Assembly (NCBI GenBank): GCA_937937835.1
Contig: CALDBJ010000117.1
Span: 1 to 24,324, forward strand
Source: an uncultured Collinsella sp.
Lineage (GTDB): Bacteria > Actinomycetota > Coriobacteriia > Coriobacteriales > Coriobacteriaceae
Direction of reading: 5' to 3'
DNA length: 24,324 nt
The position numbers were made by a program, and so were the translations under genes. Below are positions 13,516 through 24,199 of the stretch, piece by piece. The notes under the pieces are model-generated. The model was not told the DNA's origin. It saw nothing but the letters and a program-made list of their open reading frames with translations, and did not search any database. Within the stretch, counting starts at the first letter, position 1. Every line of letters starts with the position of its first letter.

Positions 13516-16500
13516 TTAGTCGTCGTCGCTCGCACCCAACTGTTGCAGCAGCATGAGCGCCGCGGCCACCGGGCCGGTGCCGTCGTTGGCGTCGAGACCG
13601 CGACCCAGGCCGCTGCCCGCACCGGCGCCTGCCTTGTAGGGTACCGACAGCTTGCGGCTCTTGGGGAAGTTCACCGCGCCATAGCGGGTCTTAAGCTCAA
13701 AGGCCACCTTCTTAGGCACGTCGACGCCCAAAAACGTGATGCGACCGCCACTGAGCGTGACGCTCTCGAGCCCCAGACGCTCGCCGCGAATGCGGATGCG
13801 CGCGCGATTGAACAGGTTGAGTCCCGCCAACGGCAGCTCGCCATGCGCGGCCTCGGTCTCTTCCTGCACCTCGTCGATGCTCTCCAGGTCCTCGGCCGCT
13901 GCGAGCTTACGGTACACGAGCACGCGCTGGTCCACCGCCGGCAGGTACTCCTCGGACAAGAAGTAGTCGGCCGGCAGGTTAATACCCACGCTCGCCGCCT
14001 CCACGCCGGCGTCATCATCGCCGCGCGCCTCGGCCACGGCCTGGCCCAGCATCTGCGTAAACAGGTCAAAGCCCACGCTCGACAGGTTGCCGTGCTGCTC
14101 GGCTCCCATAAGCGAGCCGGCGCCGCGAATCTCCAGGTCGCGCATGGCGATGCGCATGCCGCTGCCCAGGTCCTGAAACTCGGAAAGTGCGGTCAGGCGC
14201 GCCGTTGCCTCCTCGGTGAGCGGCAGCTCGCCCGGGAACATAAAGTACGCGTAGGCCTGCGTGGCAGAGCGACCCACACGACCCTTGAGCTGGTAGAGCT
14301 GCGCCAGACCCAAGCGTTGCGAATCCTCGATGATCAGCGTGTTGGCAGTCGCGTTGTCGATGCCGCTCTCCACGATGGTCGTGGCAATGAGCACGTCGAT
14401 CTTTTTGGTCGCGAACTCGATCATCACGTCCTCGACCTCGCGCGGGCTCATCTTGCCGTGCGCCACGCCCACGCGCGCCTCGGGCGCGGCCTCGTGCACG
14501 CGCGCCGCGGCGTCGTCGATGGTCTTGACGCGGTTGGACACGTAGTACACCTGACCGCCGCGGCCCACCTCCAGGCGAATCGCCGCACTCACCACGTCGG
14601 GGTCGTACTCTCCCACGTGCACGATCACGGGGCGGCGCCCGGTCGGCGGCGTGGTGATCAGGCTCATGTCGCGCACGCCGCTCGTGGCCATCTGCATGGT
14701 TCGCGGAATCGGCGTTGCCGAAAGCGTGAGCACGTCAATCTGCTCACGCAGGTTCTTGAGCTGCTCCTTGTGCTGCACGCCAAAGCGCTGCTCCTCGTCG
14801 ATGATCACCAGGCCCAGGTTCTTGGGGTTCACATCGGCCGAAAGCAGGCGGTGGGTGCCGATGAGCACATCGATCGTGCCCTCGGCAAACGCCTTGAGCG
14901 CGCGCTTCTGCTGCGCCGGGGTGCGGAAGCGGCTGAGCACTTCGACCTCGAGGCCAAACGGGGCAAAACGCTCAAAGAAGGTCTCGTAGTGCTGCTGGGC
15001 CAGAATGGTCGTGGGGCAGAGCACCATGACTTGGCGGCCGGAGTCCACGCACTTAAACGCCGCGCGCAGGGCAACCTCGGTCTTGCCGAAACCCACGTCG
15101 CCGCACAGCAGGCGGTCCATGGGCTTGGGCGCCTCCATGTCGGCCTTAATGTCGGCGATGGCCTCCAGCTGATCACGCGTCTCGTCGTAGGGAAAGCTCT
15201 CCTCCATCTCGATCTGCTCGGGCGTGTCGGGCGGGCAGGCGATGCCTGCGATCGACGAGCGGCGCGTATACAGGTCGACCAGGTCAAACGCCAGCTTTTT
15301 GGCGTTCTTGCGCGCCTTATTGGTGGCACGCGTCCAGTCGGCAGTGTTGAGCCTGGTCAGGCGCGGCCTGTCGCCGTCGGGGCCAACATAGCGTGTGATG
15401 CGGTCGACCTGCTCGAGCGGCACGTAGAGCTTGTCGCCGTCGGCATATTCCAGCAAAAAGTAGTCGCGCTCCTTGCCACCCACTTCCTGGCGCGCGATCT
15501 CGCTAAAGAGCGCGATGCCGTGGGTGGCGTGCACCACGTAGTCTCCCGGCTTAAACGGGAAGGTGATCTGCGTAATGTCAACCTTGCGGCGGCTGCGGGC
15601 CCGGTTGGCGTCCATGCGGGCGTTGAGGTCGGCGATCGAGAACACGGCCAGGTTGGCATCGGGCACCACCACGCCCTGCGGCAGGGCAGCGTCCACAAAG
15701 GTCACGCGTCCGCGCGAGATGGTGGGCACGGCGACACCGGCGGCAGCCTGGGCAGCACCCGCCTCGAGCGAGCGGGCGTTGAGCGCGTCGGCCTTACGCT
15801 CGCGAATGGAAGCATGGGCCTCCTGGCGTGCGGCACGATCGGCGGAATCCGCCGCTGCCACGCGAACGCGGTCGCCGATAGCGCCGACATTTTCGGGCGC
15901 CGCGGTCAGCGATTCCTCAAAGGTAATGCCCTCGTCGCCAAAGGTGAGCTCCATCGACTCGCGCGCACCGCGGTCGGGGATGGCAAACACGCAGGCATAG
16001 CGCTTGCCCACGACCTCCTGGATGCGCGTCATAAAACGGTTGTCCGAGCCTGCGATGGCCGGCTGCTCAATCTTGAGCTCGGCCGTCACCGCACCGCCGG
16101 CACGGATGAGGCTCACGTAGTTCAGGCGCTGCTGGGCACCAAAATCGAGCTGTTGGGCGCGCACGTACAGACCATCCAGGCGGTCAATCCCTGCCTCGCC
16201 GGCACGGGCCTCAATATCCTCGTAGGCGCGCAGGCAGTCGTCGAACAGCGAGCGCGGCTCGGACAGAACCACGAGTGCCTTGCCGCTCACGTGCGCCAAC
16301 GGGCTTACGGTCTGGCCGTACATCACCGGCAAAAAGCGGTCGAGCTCGGGCGTGACGATGCGCGTATCCACCATCTCGAGCAGCGCCGCCAGCTTGCTGT
16401 CGTCCTGGCTGGCACGGTAGAGCGCCACGTGCATGTTGTGGACGGCATCGTCGGTAAGCGCCAGCTCGCGGCAGGGGAAGATCTCGATACTGTCCTCGTT

Positions 16501-17148
16501 GCCGATGGTTTGGCCCGTGGAGCTCACCATACGGCGGATGCGGTCAATCTCATCGCCGAAAAACTCAATGCGCACGGGCGCCTTTTCCTGCGCGGGAAAC
16601 ACCTCGACGGTGTCACCGTGCACGCGGAACAGACCGGGCGCATCGGCGGCACCGGCATTGGTGTAGCCCATGCCCACCAGGCGCTGCGGCACCTCGTCAA
16701 AGGGAATCTCCTCGCCCACCGCAAAGGTCGTGGACTCCCAATAGTGGCTCTCGACCGGCGGCACACAACGCAGCAGCGCGCGAGCCGAGGCGACCATGAT
16801 GCAATTGTCTCCGCGCACGATGCGTCCCAGTGCCTCGCAGCGCTGCGCCACCACGGCATCGTCGGGCGCCTGCTCGCGCCACGGATAGTCCTTGCGCTCG
16901 GGAAAACGGCACACGTGCGCTAGGCCCACGTAGGCGGCAAGGCTGCGCGCGGCGCGATCGGCCGCATCCTCGCCACTCACAATGTAGACCGTGGGACGCG
17001 GGCGGCGCGCAAACTGGGCGGCCGCCATAAGCGTGCGGCCCGACTGCGACACAGCCAGCGTCACGTCCTCGCCGGCATCGAGTCCGGCCTCGACGGTCTG
17101 CAGCGCCTCGGCAGTGTAGAGCTGCGCGGCTATACGGTGAATGAGCAT
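13516..17148 (-). CDS. mfd: Transcription-repair coupling factor Mfd
   Basis: A 1210-residue SF2 translocase that removes stalled RNA polymerase from DNA lesions and recruits UvrA. Domains in order: a UvrB-like N-terminal part (about 20-350), an RNA-polymerase-interacting domain near 525-600 (FKPGDYVVHATHGIALF), and the helicase. The helicase has Walker A GDVGFGKTE with K689, DEEQRFG at 784-790, and a second RecA domain with VVESGIDNATANT and LYQLKGRVGRS. The C-terminal UvrA-masking domain follows. A Gly/Ala-rich tail near the C-terminus ends in SDDD and looks lineage-specific. Start is MLIHRIAAQ, where GGAGGAACAGC precedes ATG. It is separated from the upstream nth gene by a terminator, so it has its own promoter. 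Confidence 0.97.
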   Translation of the reverse strand: MLIHRIAAQLYTAEALQTVEAGLDAGEDVTLAVSQSGRTLMAAAQFARRPRPTVYIVSGEDAADRAARSLAAYVGLAHVCRFPERKDYPWREQAPDDAVVAQRCEALGRIVRGDNCIMVASARALLRCVPPVESHYWESTTFAVGEEIPFDEVPQRLVGMGYTNAGAADAPGLFRVHGDTVEVFPAQEKAPVRIEFFGDEIDRIRRMVSSTGQTIGNEDSIEIFPCRELALTDDAVHNMHVALYRASQDDSKLAALLEMVDTRIVTPELDRFLPVMYGQTVSPLAHVSGKALVVLSEPRSLFDDCLRAYEDIEARAGEAGIDRLDGLYVRAQQLDFGAQQRLNYVSLIRAGGAVTAELKIEQPAIAGSDNRFMTRIQEVVGKRYACVFAIPDRGARESMELTFGDEGITFEESLTAAPENVGAIGDRVRVAAADSADRAARQEAHASIRERKADALNARSLEAGAAQAAAGVAVPTISRGRVTFVDAALPQGVVVPDANLAVFSIADLNARMDANRARSRRKVDITQITFPFKPGDYVVHATHGIALFSEIARQEVGGKERDYFLLEYADGDKLYVPLEQVDRITRYVGPDGDRPRLTRLNTADWTRATNKARKNAKKLAFDLVDLYTRRSSIAGIACPPDTPEQIEMEESFPYDETRDQLEAIADIKADMEAPKPMDRLLCGDVGFGKTEVALRAAFKCVDSGRQVMVLCPTTILAQQHYETFFERFAPFGLEVEVLSRFRTPAQQKRALKAFAEGTIDVLIGTHRLLSADVNPKNLGLVIIDEEQRFGVQHKEQLKNLREQIDVLTLSATPIPRTMQMATSGVRDMSLITTPPTGRRPVIVHVGEYDPDVVSAAIRLEVGRGGQVYYVSNRVKTIDDAAARVHEAAPEARVGVAHGKMSPREVEDVMIEFATKKIDVLIATTIVESGIDNATANTLIIEDSQRLGLAQLYQLKGRVGRSATQAYAYFMFPGELPLTEEATARLTALSEFQDLGSGMRIAMRDLEIRGAGSLMGAEQHGNLSSVGFDLFTQMLGQAVAEARGDDDAGVEAASVGINLPADYFLSEEYLPAVDQRVLVYRKLAAAEDLESIDEVQEETEAAHGELPLAGLNLFNRARIRIRGERLGLESVTLSGGRITFLGVDVPKKVAFELKTRYGAVNFPKSRKLSVPYKAGAGAGSGLGRGLDANDGTGPVAAALMLLQQLGASDDD

Positions 17149-17172
17149 GCTGTTCCTCCGGCATTGCAACGC

Positions 17173-17202
17173 CAAAAGCCCGCCGGGGCAAGCTCGGCGG
17201 GT
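17173..17202 (-). terminator. Intrinsic terminator between nth and mfd
   Basis: On the minus strand ACCCGCCG and CGGCGGGC pair around a 9-base loop and are followed by TTTTGG (+ AAAA at 17174-17177). The position is after the nth stop (17306) and directly before the mfd ribosome site. Confidence 0.65.
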
Positions 17203-17305
17203 CGTACGTCAAATACATTGTCTGTCATGGTAGCGCATGGAGAGGACTCCGGCTCAAGGGCAAACCCAGCCCCGCAAAAAACGCCAGACGAAGATGCGTT
17301 CCGCC

Positions 17306-17971
17306 CTACCCCGCTACGCGCACGCTGGGGCACAAATCTGCCAGCGGGCACTCGTCACACTTGGGTTTGCGGGCGTCGCAGATCTCGCGACCGAAGGTGA
17401 TCCACTGATGGTTAACCGACTCCCAATACTCGTGCGGCAAAATCTTGAGCAAATCCTGCTCGGTCTTGAGCGGCTCCTTTGCATGCGTCTTGGGACTCAG
17501 CATCAGGCGGTGCGCAATGCGGTTGACATGCGTGTCCACCGCAATGCCCTCCACGATGCCATACCCCACGTTGAGCACGATGTTCGCCGTCTTGCGTCCC
17601 ACGCCCGGCAGCTTCACGAGTTCCTTCATGTCGGCCGGCACCTCGCCGCCATAGTCGGCGACGATCATCTGCGCGGCCTCGACGGCATGCTTGGCTTTGC
17701 TCTTGTAGAAGCCGAGTGACTTGATGGTGTCTGCCACGTCAGCCACGCTCGCCCCGGCCATGGCCTCGGGCGTGGGCCACTGGGCAAACAGCCGCGGCGT
17801 CACCTTGTTGACCTGCGCATCGGTCGTTTGCGCCGAGAGCAGCACCGCGATCAGCAGGCGGAAGGGATTCTCGTGGTCCAAAAAGCACTCGACCGGGCCA
17901 TAGCGACGGTTGAGGCGCTCACACACCTCGATGGCGCGCTCGCGCTTGGCGGCATTGGTCTCGCGTGGCAT
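17306..17971 (-). CDS. nth: Endonuclease III, DNA glycosylase/AP lyase
   Basis: A 221-residue base-excision repair enzyme that removes oxidised pyrimidines and nicks abasic sites. The helix-hairpin-helix LPGVGRKTANIVL (121-133) carries the catalytic lysine K127. The catalytic aspartate is D146 in VDTHVNRIAHRL. The [4Fe-4S] cluster motif C-x6-C-x2-C-x5-C is complete at C198, C205, C208 and C214. Length is standard. Start is MPRETNAAK, preceded by GAGGAG; 24 open bases before it were dropped. It lies 63 bases after the ABC transporter stop codon and could be cotranscribed with it. Confidence 0.96.
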   Translation of the reverse strand: MPRETNAAKRERAIEVCERLNRRYGPVECFLDHENPFRLLIAVLLSAQTTDAQVNKVTPRLFAQWPTPEAMAGASVADVADTIKSLGFYKSKAKHAVEAAQMIVADYGGEVPADMKELVKLPGVGRKTANIVLNVGYGIVEGIAVDTHVNRIAHRLMLSPKTHAKEPLKTEQDLLKILPHEYWESVNHQWITFGREICDARKPKCDECPLADLCPSVRVAG

Positions 17972-18034
17972 AACGACTCCTCGGCTCAACGGCACAATAA
18001 ACTTATGGGCACAATTGTCCCACGTCCGAGACGC

Positions 18035-19837
<1,803 letters not shown>

Positions 19838-19910
19838 GGGCTTCCTTTCGCGTCTGATAGGGCGAAACGCCATTGTTGCACACTAAAGCGCACTTCAGGC
19901 AAGCGCGATG

Positions 19911-19955
19911 TGAAAGGCAGCGGGGTGCCCGCGTTTGCGCCGGTGCCCCGCTGCC
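19911..19955 (-). terminator. Probable terminator after rmuC
   Basis: GGCAGCGGGG (19916-19925) pairs perfectly with CCCCGCTGCC (19946-19955), and the loop carries a further GTGCCCGCG/CGCCGGTGC partial stem. On the minus strand TTTCACAT follows, a poor T-tract. The stem ends 10 bases past the rmuC stop codon. Confidence 0.65.
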
Positions 19956-19964
19956 TTGTTGCAA

Positions 19965-21320
19965 TTAGTCCTCGTCTTCTTGGTCTGTGGAAAGGCCCGC
20001 GGGCGTGAGTCCCAAGATCTCATCGGCTTGGTCGGCGTCTTCCAGCGCGTCGATATCCTTGAGTTTGCGCTCCATGACGTTGGTGCGCGTGGTGATAATG
20101 CCCTCGACCGTTTTACCCGCGGTCTCGATCTGCTGCTGGGCGCGGCGCAGCGCCTTTTGATAGCGCGGCAGCTCGGCCTTGACGGCGGAGAGCACTCGCA
20201 GTACATCGTCGGTGCGTTTTTGCAGCCTAAACGTCTGGTAGCTCATCTGCAGGCTGTTGAGAATGGCCGCCATGGTGCTGGGGCCGGCAACGTTGACGTG
20301 ATAGTCGCGGCCCAGGGTCTCGATAAGCCCGGAGCGGCTGACGACCTCGGCGTACAGCCCTTCAAACGGCACGAACATGATGCCAAAGTTGGTCGTTGCC
20401 GGCACACTCAGGTACTTTTCGCAAATGTCCTTTGCCTCGCGCTTGACCATGGTGTCGAGCGTCTTGCGCGCAGCCGCCACGGTCTCCGCATCGCCCGACT
20501 CCTGCGCGTCGAGCAAGTGCTCGTACGCGTCGCCCGGGAATTTGGAGTCGATCGGCAGCAGCACGGGATCGCCCTCGTCCACCGGCAGCTTGACGGCAAA
20601 CTCAACGCGCTCCGAGGCGCCGGGCTTGGTGGCGACGTTTTCCAGATACTGGTCGGGCGTAAGGATGTCCGCCAGAATTGCACCCAGCTGCACCTCGCCC
20701 AAAATGCCACGCGCCTTCACGTTGCCCAGCACGCGCTTAAGGTCGCCCACGCCGGTGGCGATGGACTGCATGTCGCCCAGGCCCTTGTACACGGCCTCGA
20801 GCTGGTCGCTCACCTGCTTAAACGATGCCGACAGTCGGTCGTTGAGCGTGCGGGAGAGCTTCTCGTCCACCGTCGCACGCATTTGATCGAGCTGCACGTT
20901 GTTGTCTTTGCGGATGGCGCCCAGCTGAGCATCGACCGTTTCGCGCACCTTGTCCAGGCGATGCTCGATACCCTCGCGGTTGGCACCGAGCTGTTGGGCC
21001 GTCTCGCGGCGCAGGTCATCCATCCGGTCACCAACTTGCGAAAACTCACGTGCGATGGTCAGGTAACGTTGCTGCTCCACGGCCGCATCTGTCGTCTGCT
21101 GCTGCGCGATGGCATTGGCCGTGCGGCGAGTTTCGGCCAGCGCGACGTTCAGGGCATCGAGCGCGTTGTTGGCCTGCTCGAGTGCTGCCAGCGTTTCCGC
21201 GCTACTGTCGCCACGCTCCCGCAACTCGGCACGCAGGCTCTTGAGCTGGAGGGCGCAAGCCACAGCAACCCCCACCGCCACCAAGGCGATCACAACAAGC
21301 ACAATATCAATAGCAGACAT
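19965..21320 (-). CDS. rmuC: DNA recombination protein RmuC
   Basis: A 451-residue RmuC-family protein; relatives limit inversions and rearrangements at repeats and contain a nuclease-like fold. An N-terminal membrane helix (about 4-25, IDIVLVVIALVAVGVAVACAL) is followed by a long Gln/Glu/Arg-rich coiled coil (about 26-180). The conserved RmuC domain lies at about 190-400, with GILGEVQLGAILADIL, LPIDSKFPGDAYE and MFVPFEGLYAEV. An acidic tail ends the protein. Start is MSAIDIV after GGCGGAG; 33 open bases before it were dropped. It lies 51 bases after the helix-turn-helix gene, so some cotranscription is possible, although base composition changes at that point. Confidence 0.95.
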   Translation of the reverse strand: MSAIDIVLVVIALVAVGVAVACALQLKSLRAELRERGDSSAETLAALEQANNALDALNVALAETRRTANAIAQQQTTDAAVEQQRYLTIAREFSQVGDRMDDLRRETAQQLGANREGIEHRLDKVRETVDAQLGAIRKDNNVQLDQMRATVDEKLSRTLNDRLSASFKQVSDQLEAVYKGLGDMQSIATGVGDLKRVLGNVKARGILGEVQLGAILADILTPDQYLENVATKPGASERVEFAVKLPVDEGDPVLLPIDSKFPGDAYEHLLDAQESGDAETVAAARKTLDTMVKREAKDICEKYLSVPATTNFGIMFVPFEGLYAEVVSRSGLIETLGRDYHVNVAGPSTMAAILNSLQMSYQTFRLQKRTDDVLRVLSAVKAELPRYQKALRRAQQQIETAGKTVEGIITTRTNVMERKLKDIDALEDADQADEILGLTPAGLSTDQEDED

Positions 21321-21371
21321 AAACTCCGCCCAACAAACCCAATCGAGCACCAATCAAAACCGCGATCAATC

Positions 21372-21935
21372 TTACCCCGCCATACGCACCGGGCGCCCGG
21401 CCCCTTCTTGGGCGCCCCTCTCCTCCGCATATTCCATAATGCGGCGCGCCGTCTCCCTGCTCACCTTTGAGTCATCACCGGCTAAATATGCGTACACGTT
21501 TCCCTTATTCAGATTCAAATCGCGGCAGAGACCGTAGCGCGTTACACCCGATTCCTCTAGCGCTCCCAACGTTCTTTTTCGCATCAGGGCGTTGATTCTT
21601 CTGTCCGCCACTGGCTTTTCCTTCACCGCTCTATACGCACGCCAAACGTTGGCATAACGATTAGGAAGTTTGTCCTCGGCGCATAGAGATGCCAGGCTAC
21701 CCGTTTGGGCGTACAAGGACAAAACGCCTCGGTAACCCTCTTCCATCCACGAACCCTCGGATAAGCCCAGAACGTATTCGGCTTTACCCTGTGCCAAAGC
21801 GAGCAAAAACAGGGGCTCCGCCACGCGCGGCGCAACCGTCGTCGCTTGCTTAACCAGTTTTCTAAAACTGAGCGACTGCTGTCCGGATAGCTCTCGGCAA
21901 TAGCCTTTTAAGAATCCCTCAAAGGTCAGATTCAA
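21372..21935 (-). CDS. Helix-turn-helix protein, putative partner of the adjacent nucleotidyltransferase
   Basis: A 187-residue protein I do not recognise by family. Residues about 128-168 (YGLCRDLNLNKGNVYAYL, then VSRETARRIMEYAE) read as a lambda-repressor/XRE-like helix-turn-helix. The N-terminal 120 residues are helical and otherwise uncharacterised. Start is TTG, inferred from AAGGAGGTG 5 bases upstream. This makes a 4-base TTGA overlap with the stop codon of the preceding nucleotidyltransferase gene, a sign of translational coupling. The C-terminus is Gly/Arg-rich. The pairing suggests an antitoxin or autoregulator for the neighbouring protein; order and domain content differ from classical AbiEi-AbiEii, where the HTH gene comes first. 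Function is inferred. Confidence 0.75.
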   Translation of the reverse strand: MNLTFEGFLKGYCRELSGQQSLSFRKLVKQATTVAPRVAEPLFLLALAQGKAEYVLGLSEGSWMEEGYRGVLSLYAQTGSLASLCAEDKLPNRYANVWRAYRAVKEKPVADRRINALMRKRTLGALEESGVTRYGLCRDLNLNKGNVYAYLAGDDSKVSRETARRIMEYAEERGAQEGAGRPVRMAG

Positions 21936-22462
21936 CCGAGCACCTCCTTTTTGTATTGGCTGTATGCGCAGACCATCTCTTGATAACTCCGCTCCGAAGG
22001 CGACGACGCCAGCGCCTCGCCCTCGTCGAATATAAGCCGTTCGAGCAGTCCCCAATCAAGTCGGTCGACGAATGCCTGGCTATGAAGATCGATGATGTCG
22101 TTCGGACGACAGGCATAGAGCTTCATTACCGCCAGGTCCTCCAAGGATGGCGTAAAGTACCTGATAAAGCGCGCCCCAATATCCAAGGGAATCAAACGAT
22201 CTTCGTAATTGAACGGCATCTGATTACAATATGCCACCGCCATACCATTCACCTCGGGGTATCGAGCTATGATCTCGCGGAGGCACCTATCTGCCTCAAA
22301 CACATCAATGTCATGTGTAACCGAACGATTCGTCACATCGTTTAGCATGAAGGCGCTTCCTCCCACCAATACAACGTTCGGCCTGTCGTCTCTTGGACCT
22401 ATTTCCAGCTCCGCCTCTTCGTCAATGCCCAAAAGAGTCTGCTCTAAATCCTGCTTATACAT
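21932..22462 (-). CDS. DUF6036-like nucleotidyltransferase, putative toxin component
   Basis: A 176-residue protein with a nucleotidyltransferase (polymerase beta fold) signature: VGGSAF (33-38) followed by the metal-binding D51-I-D53 in THDIDVF. Later come LDIGARFIRYFTPSLEDLAVMKLYA (helical core) and DIIDLHS. This resembles DUF6036/AbiEii-type proteins, several of which are toxins that modify tRNA or proteins. ATG follows AGGA in a very AT-rich upstream stretch (about 22463-22510), unlike the GC-rich neighbours, suggesting recent acquisition. It overlaps the helix-turn-helix gene by 4 bases. I read the pair as a candidate toxin-antitoxin or abortive-infection module. Both metal aspartates are present, so it may be active. 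Confidence 0.75.
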   Translation of the reverse strand: MYKQDLEQTLLGIDEEAELEIGPRDDRPNVVLVGGSAFMLNDVTNRSVTHDIDVFEADRCLREIIARYPEVNGMAVAYCNQMPFNYEDRLIPLDIGARFIRYFTPSLEDLAVMKLYACRPNDIIDLHSQAFVDRLDWGLLERLIFDEGEALASSPSERSYQEMVCAYSQYKKEVLG

Positions 22463-22585
22463 AGCAAATCCTATTATTATTTATCTTCAATAATACTATT
22501 CAGTCGCACGACAGGACCCACAGGATGCAAGAATTCTGCTCGTGGCGATAATTCGTACACCCTGGAAGTCCTAATGTGACAAACG

Positions 22586-23020
22586 CTAACTCTCCCAGCC
22601 GGCGCGGATGGTTGTTGCGACATCGCCTAGGCGCTGGCCCAGGGCCGCTAGATGCTGGAGCACCTCATTGGGCGAGGCACCGTTGAGAATGCACGTGAGG
22701 GCATATGAGGCCAAGAAGATTGCCGCAAGTCCTAGCGGAATGAGCACGATCATCGCCAATGTGCGCAGGCGCTGGCCCACGCGGCGACAACGCGCACGAC
22801 GCTTGTCGAACGCGAGCTCCTGCGCATATGAATCTTGCTGTACGGAATAGGCCTCTGGTGCCGATTCGCACCCGGGCACGGCTGCAGGTACAGCAGCGGG
22901 CACGACGTTTTGCACGGGCGCCTGGTTGGCAACCCCTTGCATTTGCATCTCTATAAGCCGCCGCTGCTGCCGCAGCATGCGCTCGGCTTGTTGCTGTGGG
23001 GTCTCAAGAAACAGGTCCAT
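22586..23020 (-). CDS. Small single-pass membrane protein, unknown function
   Basis: A 144-residue protein I do not recognise. Residues 1-30 are polar and Gln/Arg-rich (PQQQAERMLRQQRRLIEMQM), then comes an Ala/Pro/Val-rich linker (about 31-50). A basic stretch (FDKRRARCRRVGQRLR, 71-86) precedes one membrane helix (about 87-111). The C-terminal 30 residues should be outside, by the positive-inside rule. Start is MDLFLETPQ, with GGAGG 5 bases upstream; an in-frame ATG 12 bases earlier overlaps that site. The stop lies 123 bases before the nucleotidyltransferase start. Biased composition and codon use like its neighbours support a real gene. Confidence 0.7.
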   Translation of the reverse strand: MDLFLETPQQQAERMLRQQRRLIEMQMQGVANQAPVQNVVPAAVPAAVPGCESAPEAYSVQQDSYAQELAFDKRRARCRRVGQRLRTLAMIVLIPLGLAAIFLASYALTCILNGASPNEVLQHLAALGQRLGDVATTIRAGWES

Positions 23021-23273
23021 GTTGGCCTCCAAAATCGGAGCGTTCGACGCTTACGACCAGCATCCCGCACCGCCATGACCGCGACAACGCAATCGCCGGC
23101 AATAGCCACAAAGTTTCTTCTGCTCAAAAGCTGTCGAAAAGCTCAACAACTCCCCTACCAGCACTTTCTCTGAGCTTTTTTCGCCAACAATCTTTTGGCC
23201 TTCCACCCTTACGCCAACTGACCAAAATCTAACCAATAGCTTGACGAAAATTGTGGAGACCGGGACCCCACAC

Positions 23274-23300
23274 AAAAAGTGCCGCCCCAAAGGGCGGCAC
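23274..23300 (-). terminator. Intrinsic terminator after the 210-residue protein gene
   Basis: GTGCCGCCC (23279-23287) and GGGCGGCAC (23292-23300) form a perfect 9-base stem with a CAAA loop. On the minus strand it is followed by TTTTTGTGTGG. It is part of the repeat family also present at 24176. Confidence 0.85.
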
Positions 23301-23433
23301 ACAAACTTATTATCAGCTTTTCTGTAACGAGCACGCGACGACTCAACGCCGGAGCGCAGGGCGGGAAACCTTTGCCTCGCGCGACCCTGCGAAGCCGTGA
23401 GCGAGAGGGAAAGGTTTCCCCGCCCTGCGCTCC
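23279..23433 (-). repeat. Terminator plus long-hairpin repeat, copy 1
   Basis: Minus-strand order: a long hairpin, a 50-base linker, then the terminator. The hairpin pairs GGAGCGCAGGGCGGG (23351-23365) with its complement at 23419-23433, AAACCTTT (23366-23373) with AAAGGTTT (23410-23417), and CTCGC with GCGAG nearer the loop. The loop region holds GCGACCCTGCG and AGCCGTGAGCG. The linker (23301-23350) differs from the second copy at only two positions. It starts 18 bases past the stop codon at 23452. Confidence 0.8.
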
Positions 23434-23451
23434 GTGGTCGGTGAGGACAGA

Positions 23452-24084
23452 CTACATGCCTGCGAGACCTCGGGCGGCGGTGGCGCACATAAACGCCAAG
23501 GCTAGAATCACGAGCGAGCCCGCGATGTCTGCCAGCACGCCCATTGCACGGCGTTCAAACAACCAGCTCTCAAAGTGCGGGGCGACGTTGCGCCAAACAC
23601 GCCACAGCAAGATGCCCATACCGATGACGCCCGGGATATTGAGCAGTAGGATCTCGGAGCACAAAAGACCGATCAGGTTACCGGCGGCAAAGCCCGCATC
23701 ACCCTCGCAGTATTTGCGGTAGACCATATACAGCATGTACGCCACAAACGGCTGCAAGCACGCAGAAATAAACGAGACCACCATCGAGGGGTCCTGCGAA
23801 AAGACCTCGGTGAGTTTATCGACACTCGTGGCGTCCTTCGAAGCCAAGAATAAACCGATAACCACAAGGGGCACCACGCCCAAAATTACCTCGACCAGAG
23901 TAAACAACTTGGCAGTCAAATCCTCACTAGCCGAATTCAAATGAGGCGCCCACTCAGGATGAGCATGCGCGCCGACTTTCTTGTCCTTCTCAGCACGATC
24001 GGCCTTTTTACCCTCGGCAACCCGACGAGCAGGATCCTTGCGAGTTCCCGCCGCAGCAACCCGAGCCCGAGACTTCTTACCCAT
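23452..24084 (-). CDS. Four-pass membrane protein of unknown function
   Basis: A 210-residue protein I do not recognise. Residues 1-40 are highly basic (GKKSRARVAAAGTRKDPARR and further Lys/Arg/Glu), as in a cytoplasmic tail that might bind nucleic acid or ribosomes. Four hydrophobic segments follow at about 60-82, 101-122, 133-161 and 182-206. Start is MGKKSRARV, with GAGGTG upstream; a GTG 9 bases earlier would overlap that site. A terminator and long-hairpin repeat follow the stop codon. Nothing in the context gives a function. Confidence 0.75.
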   Translation of the reverse strand: MGKKSRARVAAAGTRKDPARRVAEGKKADRAEKDKKVGAHAHPEWAPHLNSASEDLTAKLFTLVEVILGVVPLVVIGLFLASKDATSVDKLTEVFSQDPSMVVSFISACLQPFVAYMLYMVYRKYCEGDAGFAAGNLIGLLCSEILLLNIPGVIGMGILLWRVWRNVAPHFESWLFERRAMGVLADIAGSLVILALAFMCATAARGLAGM

Positions 24085-24170
24085 AACCAACACCTCACAA
24101 GAGGAAACGAATAGCCAACGCTACCCAGTGTACCCTCTAAGCAACGTCACCGCCCCAACCGGCCCCCACA

Positions 24171-24199
24171 AAAACGTGCCGCCCCATAAGGGGCGGCAC
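24171..24199 (-). terminator. Intrinsic terminator of a gene beyond the right edge
   Basis: GTGCCGCCCC (24176-24185) and GGGGCGGCAC (24190-24199) pair perfectly around ATAA, followed on the minus strand by GTTTTTGTGG. The gene it ends must lie to the right of the window on the minus strand. Confidence 0.8.

Larger units (their letters stand above)
23021..23451. other. Gene-free stretch between the two small membrane protein genes
   Basis: No convincing gene is here; open frames lack ribosome sites and family-like sequence. The left half (23021-23260) is less GC-rich and should hold the promoter of the 144-residue protein, though I cannot fix its boxes. The right half holds the terminator and long-hairpin repeat (23274-23433) that follow the 210-residue protein gene. 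Confidence 0.6.

Noticed and set aside
13417..16923. Very long plus-strand open frame (1168 codons) opposite mfd
   Set aside because: It is an antisense shadow of a confidently identified gene in GC-rich DNA; the translation is Arg/His/Leu-rich, has no family-like motifs and no ribosome site.
22463..22585. Promoter boxes for the nucleotidyltransferase gene
   Set aside because: The stretch is AT-rich with several TATTAT/TAATAA possibilities, but no -35/-10 pair with acceptable spacing stands out.
23301..23451. Repeat family near the right end as a CRISPR array
   Set aside because: There are only two copies about 900 bases apart with a gene between them, long internal hairpins and no regular spacers.
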